20,212 bases of DNA from Sulfurovum sp. (GTDB lineage: Bacteria; Campylobacterota; Campylobacteria; Campylobacterales; Sulfurovaceae). Shown piece after piece: positions 1 through 8,513 of the stretch; position 1 is the first letter of the stretch; each line of letters begins with the position of its first letter. Below the pieces are notes generated by a model. The model was given only the letters and a program-made list of their open reading frames with translations, was not told the origin of the DNA and searched no databases. The stretch lies in NCBI GenBank assembly GCA_004377245.1, contig SOIK01000191.1, positions 1-20,212 of the forward strand, written 5' to 3'. Made by a program: the position numbers and the translations under genes.

Positions 1-1007
1 ATTGCAAAGGCTTCAGCCAGGTTCATACCACGACCAATATTTGCATTCACCGTCAGTAACTTCTCTTTAATCGCCAAGTTATCAACCATGCCAACTGCCG
101 TTTCCAGGGCTTCAGATACAGGAATACCTGCTTTTACCAGTTCACCAAAAACCAAGTTATATTTATGCATTGTAGAGAGGAAGATAGCTTTATTTATAAG
201 ATAAAATCTAGGATGGATCATCATCTTATCCATACTGTATTTGAAATCTCTATTATTTTTATAGAAATACTTTACTCCAAAAATTGTAGCAAACAAAATA
301 ATGAGGATTAATATTCCATAATTACTGAATGCCCATTCCAACTTAAGAAGTATTTGTGTAGGAACTGGTAAGTCTGTTTTAAATCTATCAAAAATATCTT
401 TGAATTTTGGTACAACTACCATAATTAATATCGTAAAAGCAATCCCCATCGCAGCTAGAGTAATCAATGGTGAACGAATTGCTTTTTTAAACTTAGCTGT
501 ATTATCTCTAATAGTTTCCAGAATATCTGCAAGCTTATGATAAGATTCAGAGATATTACCTGTTCTTTCACCTAAATTTGTCATTGCCAATGCAACATGT
601 CCAAACTCTTCTGTATAAGGTTCCATTGCATCAGCCAGACTATTACCTGCATTAATATCATTATTCATAGTAGTATAGATATGTTTAAGTTCTTGATTAC
701 TTGTATTATCTGCAACATCTTGCAGGGTATCATTAATAGCAATACCTGCATCCGTCATAACTGCTATTTGTCTAATCGTTGATATTTTATCATTGATAGG
801 TATTTTAGATTTAAATGACTTCTTTAATCCTTTCAATAAATTATCCAAACTATCTTCTAAAGGTGCGGCTGTCTCCACAGCCTTCATCACCATCGAAGAT
901 GGGAATTTATGCTTAGCTGATTGAACTGCTGCCATTTTACCATCTGCTTTAATTAACTCTAAACGCTTTTTACCCTTATCCATGACTGTAACATTAAAAT
1001 ATTTCAT
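1..1007 (-). CDS. mshG: MshG-like type IV pilus/T2SS inner-membrane platform protein (GspF/PilC family), partial
   Basis: The reading frame starts at ATG 1007 and stays open to the left edge, so about 335 residues are visible and the C-terminal part is off the window. GspF/PilC proteins are the polytopic platform that couples the cytoplasmic assembly ATPase to pilin extraction from the inner membrane. Visible are an N-terminal soluble segment, a first T2SSF helical domain (about residues 75-175, including the family-like stretch LGERTGNISES), a hydrophobic helix near 178-200 that ends in VVVPKF, a second near 228-246, and the beginning of the second T2SSF repeat. The usual length is about 400 residues, so roughly 70 are missing. 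Its ATG overlaps the mshE stop by one base (TAATG), which implies translational coupling. The family call is firm; the msh name rests on gene order. Confidence 0.88.
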   Translation of the reverse strand, partial: MKYFNVTVMDKGKKRLELIKADGKMAAVQSAKHKFPSSMVMKAVETAAPLEDSLDNLLKGLKKSFKSKIPINDKISTIRQIAVMTDAGIAINDTLQDVADNTSNQELKHIYTTMNNDINAGNSLADAMEPYTEEFGHVALAMTNLGERTGNISESYHKLADILETIRDNTAKFKKAIRSPLITLAAMGIAFTILIMVVVPKFKDIFDRFKTDLPVPTQILLKLEWAFSNYGILILIILFATIFGVKYFYKNNRDFKYSMDKMMIHPRFYLINKAIFLSTMHKYNLVFGELVKAGIPVSEALETAVGMVDNLAIKEKLLTVNANIGRGMNLAEAFA

Positions 1008-2746
1008 TATAACCTCGCTACTCTATAGATTTCTTCAATCGTTGTTTTACCCACTAGGACCTTGCTAATGCCATCTTCAAACATGTTGATAAACCCTTCT
1101 TCAATTGCTTGTTTTGTCATCTCTTCTTTAGATGCACTTCTTGCGATCATACGTGAAAATGTTTCACTTATCGTTAAAACTTCAGATATCATTTCACGTC
1201 CTGCATACCCACTATGACCACACTCTTTACAGCCTTCCCCTACATAGAAAGTAGGATTTTCAGGAAGATACTGCTTTACATCCTTCAAAAGGCTCTCTGG
1301 AAGTACTGTTTCCTTCTTGCAGTGCAGACATATCTTTCTTACAAGTCTTTGTGCCTGGATGGCTACAAGTGCACCACTCACAAGATACTCTTCTATACCC
1401 ATGTCCAAAATTCTGGTTACCGCGGAAATAGCATCGTTGGTATGCAGAGTAGAAAGTACCAAGTGCCCCGTAAGTGCTGCTTGAATAGCAATACGTAAGG
1501 TTTCTTTATCTCTAATCTCCCCAATCATGATCTTATCTGGATCTTGTCTTAATATAGACCTTAATGCAGCTCCAAAACTTAATCCAACATTAGGTCGCAC
1601 TTGTACCTGTTGTAAACCACTCATCTGATACTCTACAGGGTCTTCAACAGTAATGATTTTATCTTTAATATCTTTAATTGCATTAAGTGCACCATAAAGT
1701 GTGGTTGTTTTACCAGAACCCGTAGGACCCGTAACCAGTACAATACCATAAGGTACTTTAATAGCTTCAGAAAATCTATCATAACAAAATTTACTCATAC
1801 CTGCATCTTCAAGCCTGATCATCGCTTTGGACTTGTCTAAAATCCTCAAAACAATTGATTCACCAAAAATAGTAGGGAGTGTTGAAACCCTGAAATCAAA
1901 ATCTTTTTTTGATACAGTCGTAGAAAATCTACCATCTTGCGGTTTTCTTTTTTCTGCTATATCTAAATTTGAAAGCAGTTTCATTCGTGAGGCTAATGGA
2001 TTGAAAATATCTTTATCAAAAGTAAAGCTTTGACGCAACATACCATCGACACGTTCACGTATAATACAACTCTTTTCTGTTGCTTCGATATGAATATCAC
2101 TTGCACCAATATAAATAGCTGACTTTATAATAATATCAATAAGTTTTAAAACAGCTGGTGATGCATCATCTTCCTCTTTATTTTTTCCCTCTTGACTTAA
2201 ATCTTTACGAATATCTGAAACCAAACCTTTTATGCTTTCATTAATTTCCAAACGTTGTAAATACTGATTTATCTGCCTAGGCTTAGAAATTGCTATTCTT
2301 ATCGGTTTTTTTGGGAAAAGTCGCTGTATTGCATCTTGTGCTGCCATATCCAAAGGATCATCAAAAACGATTAGAACATTAAGATCATTCTCTTCAATAG
2401 GTATAATATTATATTTAATGAGTTGCTTATATGGTAATTTTGAAAAAAGTTTCATATCTATTTCAACTTCATCTAAATCAATATACTCAACATGAAGTGC
2501 TTTTGCAATTTCTTCAAGAATAGGGGTAATATCAATCCCCTCAATCTTTTCTAAATGAGATAGAGTAATGATACCTTGTCTTATTTTCTTAGCTAAAAAT
2601 ATTTCTACAGAGTGCAGATCAATCATATTTCCAGCTATGAGGTTAGCAAATGAAATTTTTTTAGGTGGTCTGCTTTTAACTAAAGTAGAAATAGCATCTT
2701 TAGTTATAAGCTTTTCATCAAGCATCATTTCAATAAGTTTTACCAT
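1007..2746 (-). CDS. mshE: MshE-like pilus assembly ATPase (GspE/PilB family)
   Basis: This is the secretion/assembly ATPase that powers pilin polymerisation at the inner membrane. The ATG at 2746 (579 residues) is preferred over a GTG at 2755, because the Shine-Dalgarno AAGGAG (2755-2760) overlaps that GTG and sits 8 bases before the ATG. Seen: an N-terminal regulatory region (1-150), Walker A GPTGSGKTT near residue 340, Walker B region with RQDPDKIMIGEIRD, the histidine-box-like LSTLHTNDA, and a four-cysteine zinc site (C473, C476, C506, C509), all typical of extension ATPases with GspE_N. The first two helices do not show the RLG...Q pattern of c-di-GMP-binding MshEN domains. A promoter-like element lies just upstream (2773-2799). 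The ATPase call is certain; the msh subfamily rests on the neighbours. Confidence 0.93.
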   Translation of the reverse strand: MVKLIEMMLDEKLITKDAISTLVKSRPPKKISFANLIAGNMIDLHSVEIFLAKKIRQGIITLSHLEKIEGIDITPILEEIAKALHVEYIDLDEVEIDMKLFSKLPYKQLIKYNIIPIEENDLNVLIVFDDPLDMAAQDAIQRLFPKKPIRIAISKPRQINQYLQRLEINESIKGLVSDIRKDLSQEGKNKEEDDASPAVLKLIDIIIKSAIYIGASDIHIEATEKSCIIRERVDGMLRQSFTFDKDIFNPLASRMKLLSNLDIAEKRKPQDGRFSTTVSKKDFDFRVSTLPTIFGESIVLRILDKSKAMIRLEDAGMSKFCYDRFSEAIKVPYGIVLVTGPTGSGKTTTLYGALNAIKDIKDKIITVEDPVEYQMSGLQQVQVRPNVGLSFGAALRSILRQDPDKIMIGEIRDKETLRIAIQAALTGHLVLSTLHTNDAISAVTRILDMGIEEYLVSGALVAIQAQRLVRKICLHCKKETVLPESLLKDVKQYLPENPTFYVGEGCKECGHSGYAGREMISEVLTISETFSRMIARSASKEEMTKQAIEEGFINMFEDGISKVLVGKTTIEEIYRVARL

Positions 2747-2772
2747 TCTAATCACTCCTTCTTACTCTATTT

Positions 2773-2799
2773 AGTATAGCATCATATGTCGATAGTCAA
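2773..2799 (-). promoter_or_regulatory. Candidate internal sigma70 promoter for mshE-mshG
   Basis: In the 66-base mshN-mshE gap, the minus strand reads TTGACT (2799-2794), a 15-base spacer, then TATACT (2778-2773) preceded by TGC as an extended -10. Transcription would start near 2766, leaving a leader of about 20 bases that carries the AAGGAG ribosome site at 2755-2760. The spacer is a little short, but the extended -10 could compensate. Confidence 0.5.
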
Positions 2800-2812
2800 G
2801 CTAAATTTATGG

Positions 2813-3544
2813 TTATAGAGTACCTTTTTTTATCTTATGTAATAGACTTTTAGCTTCTACTGAGTTTGATTTTTTAATGTAAGCCGTCAAAATACGTATC
2901 GCTTCATTTTTGCGACCCAACTTCACTTTAGACTTTACAAATATCAACCAACTCTCTTCAATATTTCCATTAACTTTATTGGTTTGTAGTGCCCAATACT
3001 CTGCTTTTTTGTAATTCCCTTTACGATAATAACTTTCCGCTAAAAAAAGTGAATCGTCTGTATCGTGTGACTGATTAAAACGCTTTGCAACATCTTTATA
3101 TGCACTTACACTTGTTGTCTCTATAATGTTTAAATGCATTTTCTTCCGAGATTTTTCTACTGTTTTTATTTTTACTCTAGGTTCTTTAATAGTTTTAATA
3201 TCCTCTAGTATAGGTATATCTTCAACAATTTCCATAGATTCATTTTCATAAGATGTCACTGTCATAGGTTTTATTTCAGTTATTTTTGGAATTTCACTTA
3301 CTTTAGATTTCTTTATTTCCAATGTTGTTAAGGCTTTATCTATTAATAATATAGTAGATTTATCCGTAACTATTTCTACATTACTTTTATCATTAAATTT
3401 AAGAAAATCAATTTTTTTATAATTTAAAAAGATTAAAGAGATGAGTAGCATAAGAAAAATAACAAAAATAAGTGTATACCAAGGTTTCATCTTTTTTTTC
3501 TTGTATCTTTTCCACTCTTCTTCTAAAGGTTTAATATCATACAT
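2813..3544 (-). CDS. mshN: MshN-like single-pass TPR protein
   Basis: A 243-residue protein in the position of mshN, between mshM and mshE. It has a charged cytoplasmic N-terminus (about 1-21, lysine-rich), one membrane helix near 23-43, a low-complexity charged linker, and a C-terminal helical region (about 150-235) with TPR-like spacing, for example the segment AESYYRKGNYKKAEYWALQ. Vibrio MshN has the same plan of one membrane helix plus periplasmic TPRs and is thought to connect inner-membrane parts with the secretin. The start ATG lies within the last 8 bases of mshM, so the two genes overlap. The linker is too divergent to identify by sequence alone; the assignment rests on architecture and exact gene order. 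Confidence 0.7.
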   Translation of the reverse strand: MYDIKPLEEEWKRYKKKKMKPWYTLIFVIFLMLLISLIFLNYKKIDFLKFNDKSNVEIVTDKSTILLIDKALTTLEIKKSKVSEIPKITEIKPMTVTSYENESMEIVEDIPILEDIKTIKEPRVKIKTVEKSRKKMHLNIIETTSVSAYKDVAKRFNQSHDTDDSLFLAESYYRKGNYKKAEYWALQTNKVNGNIEESWLIFVKSKVKLGRKNEAIRILTAYIKKSNSVEAKSLLHKIKKGTL

Positions 3545-4349
3545 GAATATATCCCAATTTCAATGCAGCCATTTCAATAATTCTTTGAGGCATATGCTCA
3601 TAATTCATTTTAGAAGGGTCATTTTTATCATAATATTCACATATCTCAAATAGAGTAAAAAGTAATTTGTTACACTCTCTATAATTACCTTTTGTAAAAG
3701 TATGGATAAGTTTCATATCTTTATCTTTGATCGCATTAGCAACTTCAAAAAGATTTTTTTTCAAAAGTTTTTTATAGATATATTTACTCTGATCCTCTTT
3801 GGTCGCATTTTTAAGCTCTATCACTTCCCAGATACGGGATTGAAAATGCTCTTTAGCAATTAAATCTTCATCCTCTGTTTTATGCAAAGAAACAACAAAC
3901 TTTACAGCACGACTATCAGAAAAAAGTCTAATTTTTTCCATCATCTCTGGACTATACATCTGTGCCTCATCAAGGAGTATTATGATTTCTCTTTTTCCTC
4001 TTAAGTTTTTACAAAAATCAACTAAAGCAGAAAAGTTCACTTCTGTATTATTGGGTAAATCTTTCTTTGTAAGTACTTTAAACAATTTATGAAAAAACTC
4101 TTTTTCATTAATGGCAGGTGTATCAAAATAATGAATTTCTCGTTTATTTTTTAATTTAATATGAATACGATTAAGAAGAATACTTTTCCCTGTCCCAGGT
4201 TTGCCAAAGAGTAGAATCATCTTTAATGGCTTATCCATACTATGTTCTAATTGTTTATAAGCTGAAGTGGATGAATCTAACTCAATGTAGTCATCGATAT
4301 CTATAGAATCAACAAATACATTTTTAGCAGCTTCGTATCTACTTTTCAT
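3537..4349 (-). CDS. mshM: MshM-like AAA ATPase (ExeA/GspA type)
   Basis: A 270-residue cytoplasmic P-loop ATPase. Walker A is GKPGTGKS at residues 49-56 and Walker B is IIILLDE at 122-128, followed by AQMYSPEMMEKIRLF, as in ExeA/MshM/TniB-like AAA proteins. ExeA-type proteins help insert or position the secretin, and the gene lies directly after the secretin gene as in Vibrio. Unlike ExeA, no membrane helix or peptidoglycan-binding C-terminal domain is present, so this is the ATPase module alone. The N-terminus (1-40) also lacks the usual aromatic-rich ExeA start. It overlaps mshL by 11 bases and mshN by 8. The AAA call is firm; the precise role is inferred from context. Confidence 0.8.
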   Translation of the reverse strand: MKSRYEAAKNVFVDSIDIDDYIELDSSTSAYKQLEHSMDKPLKMILLFGKPGTGKSILLNRIHIKLKNKREIHYFDTPAINEKEFFHKLFKVLTKKDLPNNTEVNFSALVDFCKNLRGKREIIILLDEAQMYSPEMMEKIRLFSDSRAVKFVVSLHKTEDEDLIAKEHFQSRIWEVIELKNATKEDQSKYIYKKLLKKNLFEVANAIKDKDMKLIHTFTKGNYRECNKLLFTLFEICEYYDKNDPSKMNYEHMPQRIIEMAALKLGYIHV

Positions 4350-5913
4350 TAAGTTTTGTATATCCTAGATCTTTAAGTGATACAGATTTAGAATTTTTAA
4401 CAATATGCGGTGTAACAATTAAAACTAACTCTTCCACTGTATTAATTTTCTCTTCATGCTTGAACGCATACTCTAATAGAGGTAAGTCGCCTAGTAAAGG
4501 AACTTTATTAATTTTAACACCTGTTCTAGAAAAGATTAAACCACCAAGAATAGCATGTTGACCATCCTTAACTTTAATAACAGATGCAATTTGTCTTCTT
4601 ACTAAATCTGGCGGAATATCTCTCACACCAGCGTCACTTTTTACTGCACTAACAGTCTCAGATATAGATGGATTGATTTTTAATGTAATCATCCCGCTAT
4701 CATCAATCTCTGGAGTAATATCAAGTAATATACCCGCGAATACAGAGTCAACTATTTGTCCTGTTTCTGCACCCTCTGCAGCACCACCAATAGGAACAGC
4801 GCTTGTTGTTAACTTATAAAAGAGTTCTTTACCCACACTAATTAATGCTGGTTGGTTATTCAGTGTCATCACTCTTGGACTAGAGATAGATTTCACATCC
4901 CCTTGTGTACCTAAAAATTTTACAACCTCTGAAACCTTTGCATTTCCTGTAATATTTACCAATTGGGCATTTCTAGGTCTTGCTCCTTCAGCAAATTCTG
5001 CTTCAGTAATACCTTCTGTATTGTCAAATGTAAATGATGAAATATTACTTTGTGCCATAGCCAATGAGTTAATTGTAAAGTTTTGCAGTCCATAAAGTTG
5101 TGACCAATCAACTCCTGTTGTTTTACTGTCATCAAAAGTTACTGTAAGTATACGCACATCGATAAGCACTTGCGATTTAATCTGTTTAGCCAATGTATGA
5201 ATATACCTTGCTACTCTATTAATCTGTCTATCTGTACCTGTTACTGTAACCATACCAGCTTCTGGATTCACAATAGGCGCCAAAGGATTATATTCCCAAA
5301 CCTGACCATCTGGTCCTGTCCAACCTTCACCTGTTTTAGTATAGTGCGTACTACCATCACCTGCTCCAATCAAGATACGCTGAATTTCTTTCTCAACTGT
5401 TCTCCAAAATTTAAAGTCATCACTACTCTCTATAGAAATACCTGTTTTTGAAATACCTGATTCATCAGTAGAAGCTCCATTAGAAGCTGAATTCTGTGGG
5501 CTTGCTATAGTTACATCTGCCTTACTCTTTCCTGTTCTTTGTCCAGAAATATAATGAATACGAAATGTTCTTGTAATCAAATATGAAATTTTGAGTTTAT
5601 TATCGCTCAACGAATAATGAAGATCATTGTCTTTAAGAATAGTATTCAAAAAACCTTTTAATGTACTGTTTGTCAACTTAACATAATAAAGTTTTTTATT
5701 CATTCTTTTCTTTGCAGCATCATCTCTAACAATAACAGTTAATTCACAAGTCTCTGCAAGATTTTCAATCACATCACTAATGGTTAATTTACTGTCTATC
5801 GTAACACTAAACAATTTCGTAGAACAACTACTTGCAACCAAAGTATTTGTAACACCCAACATCATTGTGAATGCAATAATAAACTTGACCCCTAAATTTC
5901 GTACTTTTTTCAT
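4339..5913 (-). CDS. mshL: MshL-like secretin (outer-membrane pore)
   Basis: A 524-residue secretin, the outer-membrane ring through which the pilus or pseudopilus passes. It has an N-terminal signal peptide (hydrophobic stretch about 9-26, before ASSC), a STN/N0-like domain (about 35-110: LTISDVIENLAETCELTVIV), a serine/glycine-rich segment, a secretin_N-like region (about 215-260: AGMVTVTGTDRQINRVARYI), and a C-terminal secretin domain (about 330-510) with the family signature around VPLLGDLPLLEYAFKHEE and VLIVTPHIV. Vibrio MshL is a lipoprotein; here the Cys at 30 follows ASS, a poor lipobox, so lipidation is doubtful. The ribosome site AAAGG is at 5921-5925 inside the end of mshK. The stop overlaps mshM. 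Confidence 0.92.
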   Translation of the reverse strand: MKKVRNLGVKFIIAFTMMLGVTNTLVASSCSTKLFSVTIDSKLTISDVIENLAETCELTVIVRDDAAKKRMNKKLYYVKLTNSTLKGFLNTILKDNDLHYSLSDNKLKISYLITRTFRIHYISGQRTGKSKADVTIASPQNSASNGASTDESGISKTGISIESSDDFKFWRTVEKEIQRILIGAGDGSTHYTKTGEGWTGPDGQVWEYNPLAPIVNPEAGMVTVTGTDRQINRVARYIHTLAKQIKSQVLIDVRILTVTFDDSKTTGVDWSQLYGLQNFTINSLAMAQSNISSFTFDNTEGITEAEFAEGARPRNAQLVNITGNAKVSEVVKFLGTQGDVKSISSPRVMTLNNQPALISVGKELFYKLTTSAVPIGGAAEGAETGQIVDSVFAGILLDITPEIDDSGMITLKINPSISETVSAVKSDAGVRDIPPDLVRRQIASVIKVKDGQHAILGGLIFSRTGVKINKVPLLGDLPLLEYAFKHEEKINTVEELVLIVTPHIVKNSKSVSLKDLGYTKLNEK

Positions 5914-5917
5914 CTTA

Positions 5918-6328
5918 TTACCTTTCTTCTAACTTGATAAAATTATCTCTTTTTTGATGGAGAAATAATTTTTTGACATTATTACCATTTCTAAGTACCA
6001 CACCTCTTTTACCCACATATTTTAGTGTGTAACCCATAATAGTGTCATCAATACTTTTCCATCCTTCATTTATATATGCTTTACCATTCATAATAGCATG
6101 AAGTGATAATTTTACTGTTTCTGCTTCTACAGGAGTCACAAACGTAGTTATTTTATTTTCTTCTTCTTGTACTCGAATAAATGGTTCTTTTGTTGCTTCT
6201 AGCGTTTCTAACTTAATACCTTCTCTTTTCTCATGTATCTTACTGATCATTTTTTCTATTTGTTCAACAGAAAGATCAGCATAAAGTGAAACGGTTAGCA
6301 ATGAAATTATAAATAGTATCTTTTTCAT
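5918..6328 (-). CDS. mshK: MshK-like periplasmic protein (PilP-like)
   Basis: A 136-residue exported protein. A short signal peptide is visible (residues 1-17, ending SLYA). It is followed by a charged helical segment (about 20-60) and a C-terminal beta-rich part (about 75-130: AIMNGKAYINEGWKSIDD, then GYTLKYVGKRGVVLRNG), which resembles the HR/beta domain of PilP/GspC-like periplasmic connectors. Such proteins link the inner-membrane PilN/PilO layer to the secretin, and the gene sits directly before the secretin gene as mshK does in Vibrio. Its ATG shares one base with the mshJ stop (TAATG), and only 4 bases separate its stop from the mshL start. Sequence similarity alone would be weak; position and architecture support the name. 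Confidence 0.7.
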   Translation of the reverse strand: MKKILFIISLLTVSLYADLSVEQIEKMISKIHEKREGIKLETLEATKEPFIRVQEEENKITTFVTPVEAETVKLSLHAIMNGKAYINEGWKSIDDTIMGYTLKYVGKRGVVLRNGNNVKKLFLHQKRDNFIKLEER

Positions 6329-6984
6329 TAGTTATTTATCCCCCATACAGAAATATTGATATCAGCTACAATCTTCTTTGACGCGTTTTGATCAAGAGAA
6401 AACTTTGTTCCATAAATATCTGTAACCAAAACATTTTGTTCCAGTTCATTCATAAACTTTACAATACCTTTATATTCACCCTTGCACCCTATACCAATTT
6501 CTAAAACATGTCCAAAACTACCTTTGTTATCTACATATTTATTTGCTATATATTGTATATCTACATTTTGTATCACTGCTTTATCCGTAATAGAATTTAA
6601 AAATTTAGACCAACTTTTTTGGTTAAATAACATATCAGATAGTTTTTCTAAGTTTGTATTAACAAACTTTATTTTTTTGTTTAAATTAACTATATTACTC
6701 TTTTTTGTGACGATATCGCGATCAAACTTCTTAACATAAAATTCACGATCACCACCTACAGTAATAGAGTTTAGATAAGTGTTATTATCGACTATACTTT
6801 TTTGTATGCTTTTCTTGCTTGTTTCACTTTTCTTATACATCTTTTCAGTATAAGGTAAAAGATAGGCATAAGCAAGATATGCGATGATACCTGCTATTCC
6901 TAAAATAATTAACCATTTTTCACTCTCTTTTTTAGGTGCAAAATAACTATCCAGTTCTTCTAATTTATTTTCTATGAATTTCAT
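6328..6984 (-). CDS. mshJ: MshJ-like inner-membrane protein (PilO-like)
   Basis: A 218-residue bitopic protein: cytoplasmic N-terminus (1-23), one membrane helix (about 24-44), a periplasmic coiled-coil-like segment rich in Lys, Asn and Ser (about 50-120), and a small C-terminal alpha/beta domain (about 130-215). This is the PilO/GspM fold plan, which pairs with the PilN-like part of MshI in the inner-membrane alignment complex. Its ATG overlaps the mshI stop by four bases (ATGA), and its stop overlaps the mshK start by one base, so the three are probably translated together. The primary sequence is poorly conserved in this family; the call rests on topology and order. Confidence 0.72.
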   Translation of the reverse strand: MKFIENKLEELDSYFAPKKESEKWLIILGIAGIIAYLAYAYLLPYTEKMYKKSETSKKSIQKSIVDNNTYLNSITVGGDREFYVKKFDRDIVTKKSNIVNLNKKIKFVNTNLEKLSDMLFNQKSWSKFLNSITDKAVIQNVDIQYIANKYVDNKGSFGHVLEIGIGCKGEYKGIVKFMNELEQNVLVTDIYGTKFSLDQNASKKIVADINISVWGINN

Positions 6985-8513
6985 CTTAAATCAACCTTTA
7001 ATAGACCTTTATAGTAATTACTCTCTTGGTCTTTTTGGATTAGTTCAATATCAATTTGATTTATCTCATCAAAGTGAGTATCTGAAATATATTTAATGAG
7101 TTCTGTGAGTTTTCTATCATCTGAACTTACTAAAGACATCCATACTGTATCATCTTTACTATATAACATATCAACATGAACACCATATTTATTTAACTCT
7201 TCTGCAATGGTATGAAATGTGCCTGATTTAAGACGATAATTTACTTTTTTATCATATATAGTAGTGAGGGTCTCTGTTTTCCTTTTATATATATCTGATA
7301 ATTTAGCAATTTCCTTATCCAACACACTTATTTTTTGTTTCTTGTCACTTAGTATTTTCTTATATTTATTTGCTTCTGTAGTAAGTTTATTATTTTGTAT
7401 AGTTAATGCATAAATTTTGGCATCATTCGCATAGGAACCTACCAAATAAACCAAAGGATAAGCCAAACCAACAGAGATAGCAGCAAAAGTTGCTATGATA
7501 AATTGTCCACTTGCACGATTCATAAACGATGGTGCACGTGGGAAGATCGTAAGGTTTACAATAGAAGATTCATCTTCCATATAATCAAAGGAGCTAAGCA
7601 ACATCAAGTATTGAAGTTGATCTATATACCACTCATCATTATTAACATTATAATCAAAATTTAAATCTGCAGACTGTAATCCTAAATAGTTTTGACTATA
7701 CTCATCCAAGCCTATGATAGGACCTTGAACACTACCTATAAACATATGATCAATTGTATCTAATTGGAATGCTCTTTTTGTATAAATAATAATATCATTG
7801 ATGGTAATAAATACTTCAGCAAAAATCTTCATAAAATTTTGCTGGTAATTACTGTTGGTTGCTTTAAGTCCTTCAGTCTCTAAAATAGAAAAAAACTCTT
7901 TCTTGTCAACTTGTTCACCAACCATTTCACAATATTTTTCATACATTTGTTCTAAAGAAAACTCTATAGATTTAGAATAAAGATATTCTCCATTTTTATA
8001 AAATGTTACAAATGCATCTTGCTTAGTAAAATACATAAAACAATGTGTCCCACTGTCATTCAATATCTCTTTTTTATATAAAGCTTTATAAAGAAGTGGT
8101 GCTGGTATGATAAGATCGAGATATTTAGTCTCTTGCTTTATAGGAAGATAGAGTTTATCTAAAACTTCCGATTCAGCAACAAAGAGATGAAATTCTCTCT
8201 CTTCTCCCTCATTTTCAACTTCAGTCGAAGAGATAATATAATTACTGGCCGGATCTAACCCTAACTCTTCATAGGCTTTTATTTCAAGAATATCTGCAAC
8301 ATCTTCTTGTGGGATACTACGACTTAACTGTATCGTAGTAGTAATTATGTCTTTATTACTTACATATGAAGTAATAAAATTTGAAGTGTTATAACTGAGT
8401 TTCTTTAAAGATTTAAACGAGTCACTCTTAAATATATAGTTTTTATTCGTATAAGCATTAAGTGTAACAATATTTTTTATTGCCGATTTCGACGAACTTT
8501 TTTTCAAAAACAT
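6981..8513 (-). CDS. mshI: MshI-like platform protein combining PilM-like and PilN-like parts
   Basis: A 510-residue protein that starts the msh block. The first ~330 residues are soluble and resemble the actin-like PilM/GspL cytoplasmic domain (for example YEELGLDPASNYIISSTEVE and the stretch near 175-260). One membrane helix lies near 336-360, followed by a coiled-coil (about 370-420) and a small C-terminal domain (about 430-510), as in PilN/GspL. It therefore joins the cytoplasmic and periplasmic parts that are split between PilM and PilN in many type IV pili. The start is supported by a ribosome site AAGGAAG (8521-8527) and a promoter-like TATAAT farther upstream. It would anchor the ATPase to the envelope complex. 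The name is from gene order; the fold is inferred from the layout. Confidence 0.75.
   Translation of the reverse strand: MFLKKSSSKSAIKNIVTLNAYTNKNYIFKSDSFKSLKKLSYNTSNFITSYVSNKDIITTTIQLSRSIPQEDVADILEIKAYEELGLDPASNYIISSTEVENEGEEREFHLFVAESEVLDKLYLPIKQETKYLDLIIPAPLLYKALYKKEILNDSGTHCFMYFTKQDAFVTFYKNGEYLYSKSIEFSLEQMYEKYCEMVGEQVDKKEFFSILETEGLKATNSNYQQNFMKIFAEVFITINDIIIYTKRAFQLDTIDHMFIGSVQGPIIGLDEYSQNYLGLQSADLNFDYNVNNDEWYIDQLQYLMLLSSFDYMEDESSIVNLTIFPRAPSFMNRASGQFIIATFAAISVGLAYPLVYLVGSYANDAKIYALTIQNNKLTTEANKYKKILSDKKQKISVLDKEIAKLSDIYKRKTETLTTIYDKKVNYRLKSGTFHTIAEELNKYGVHVDMLYSKDDTVWMSLVSSDDRKLTELIKYISDTHFDEINQIDIELIQKDQESNYYKGLLKVDLR

Noticed and set aside
2747-2755. GTG start for mshE at 2755
   Set aside because: The AAGGAG Shine-Dalgarno overlaps the GTG itself and is correctly spaced from the ATG at 2746.
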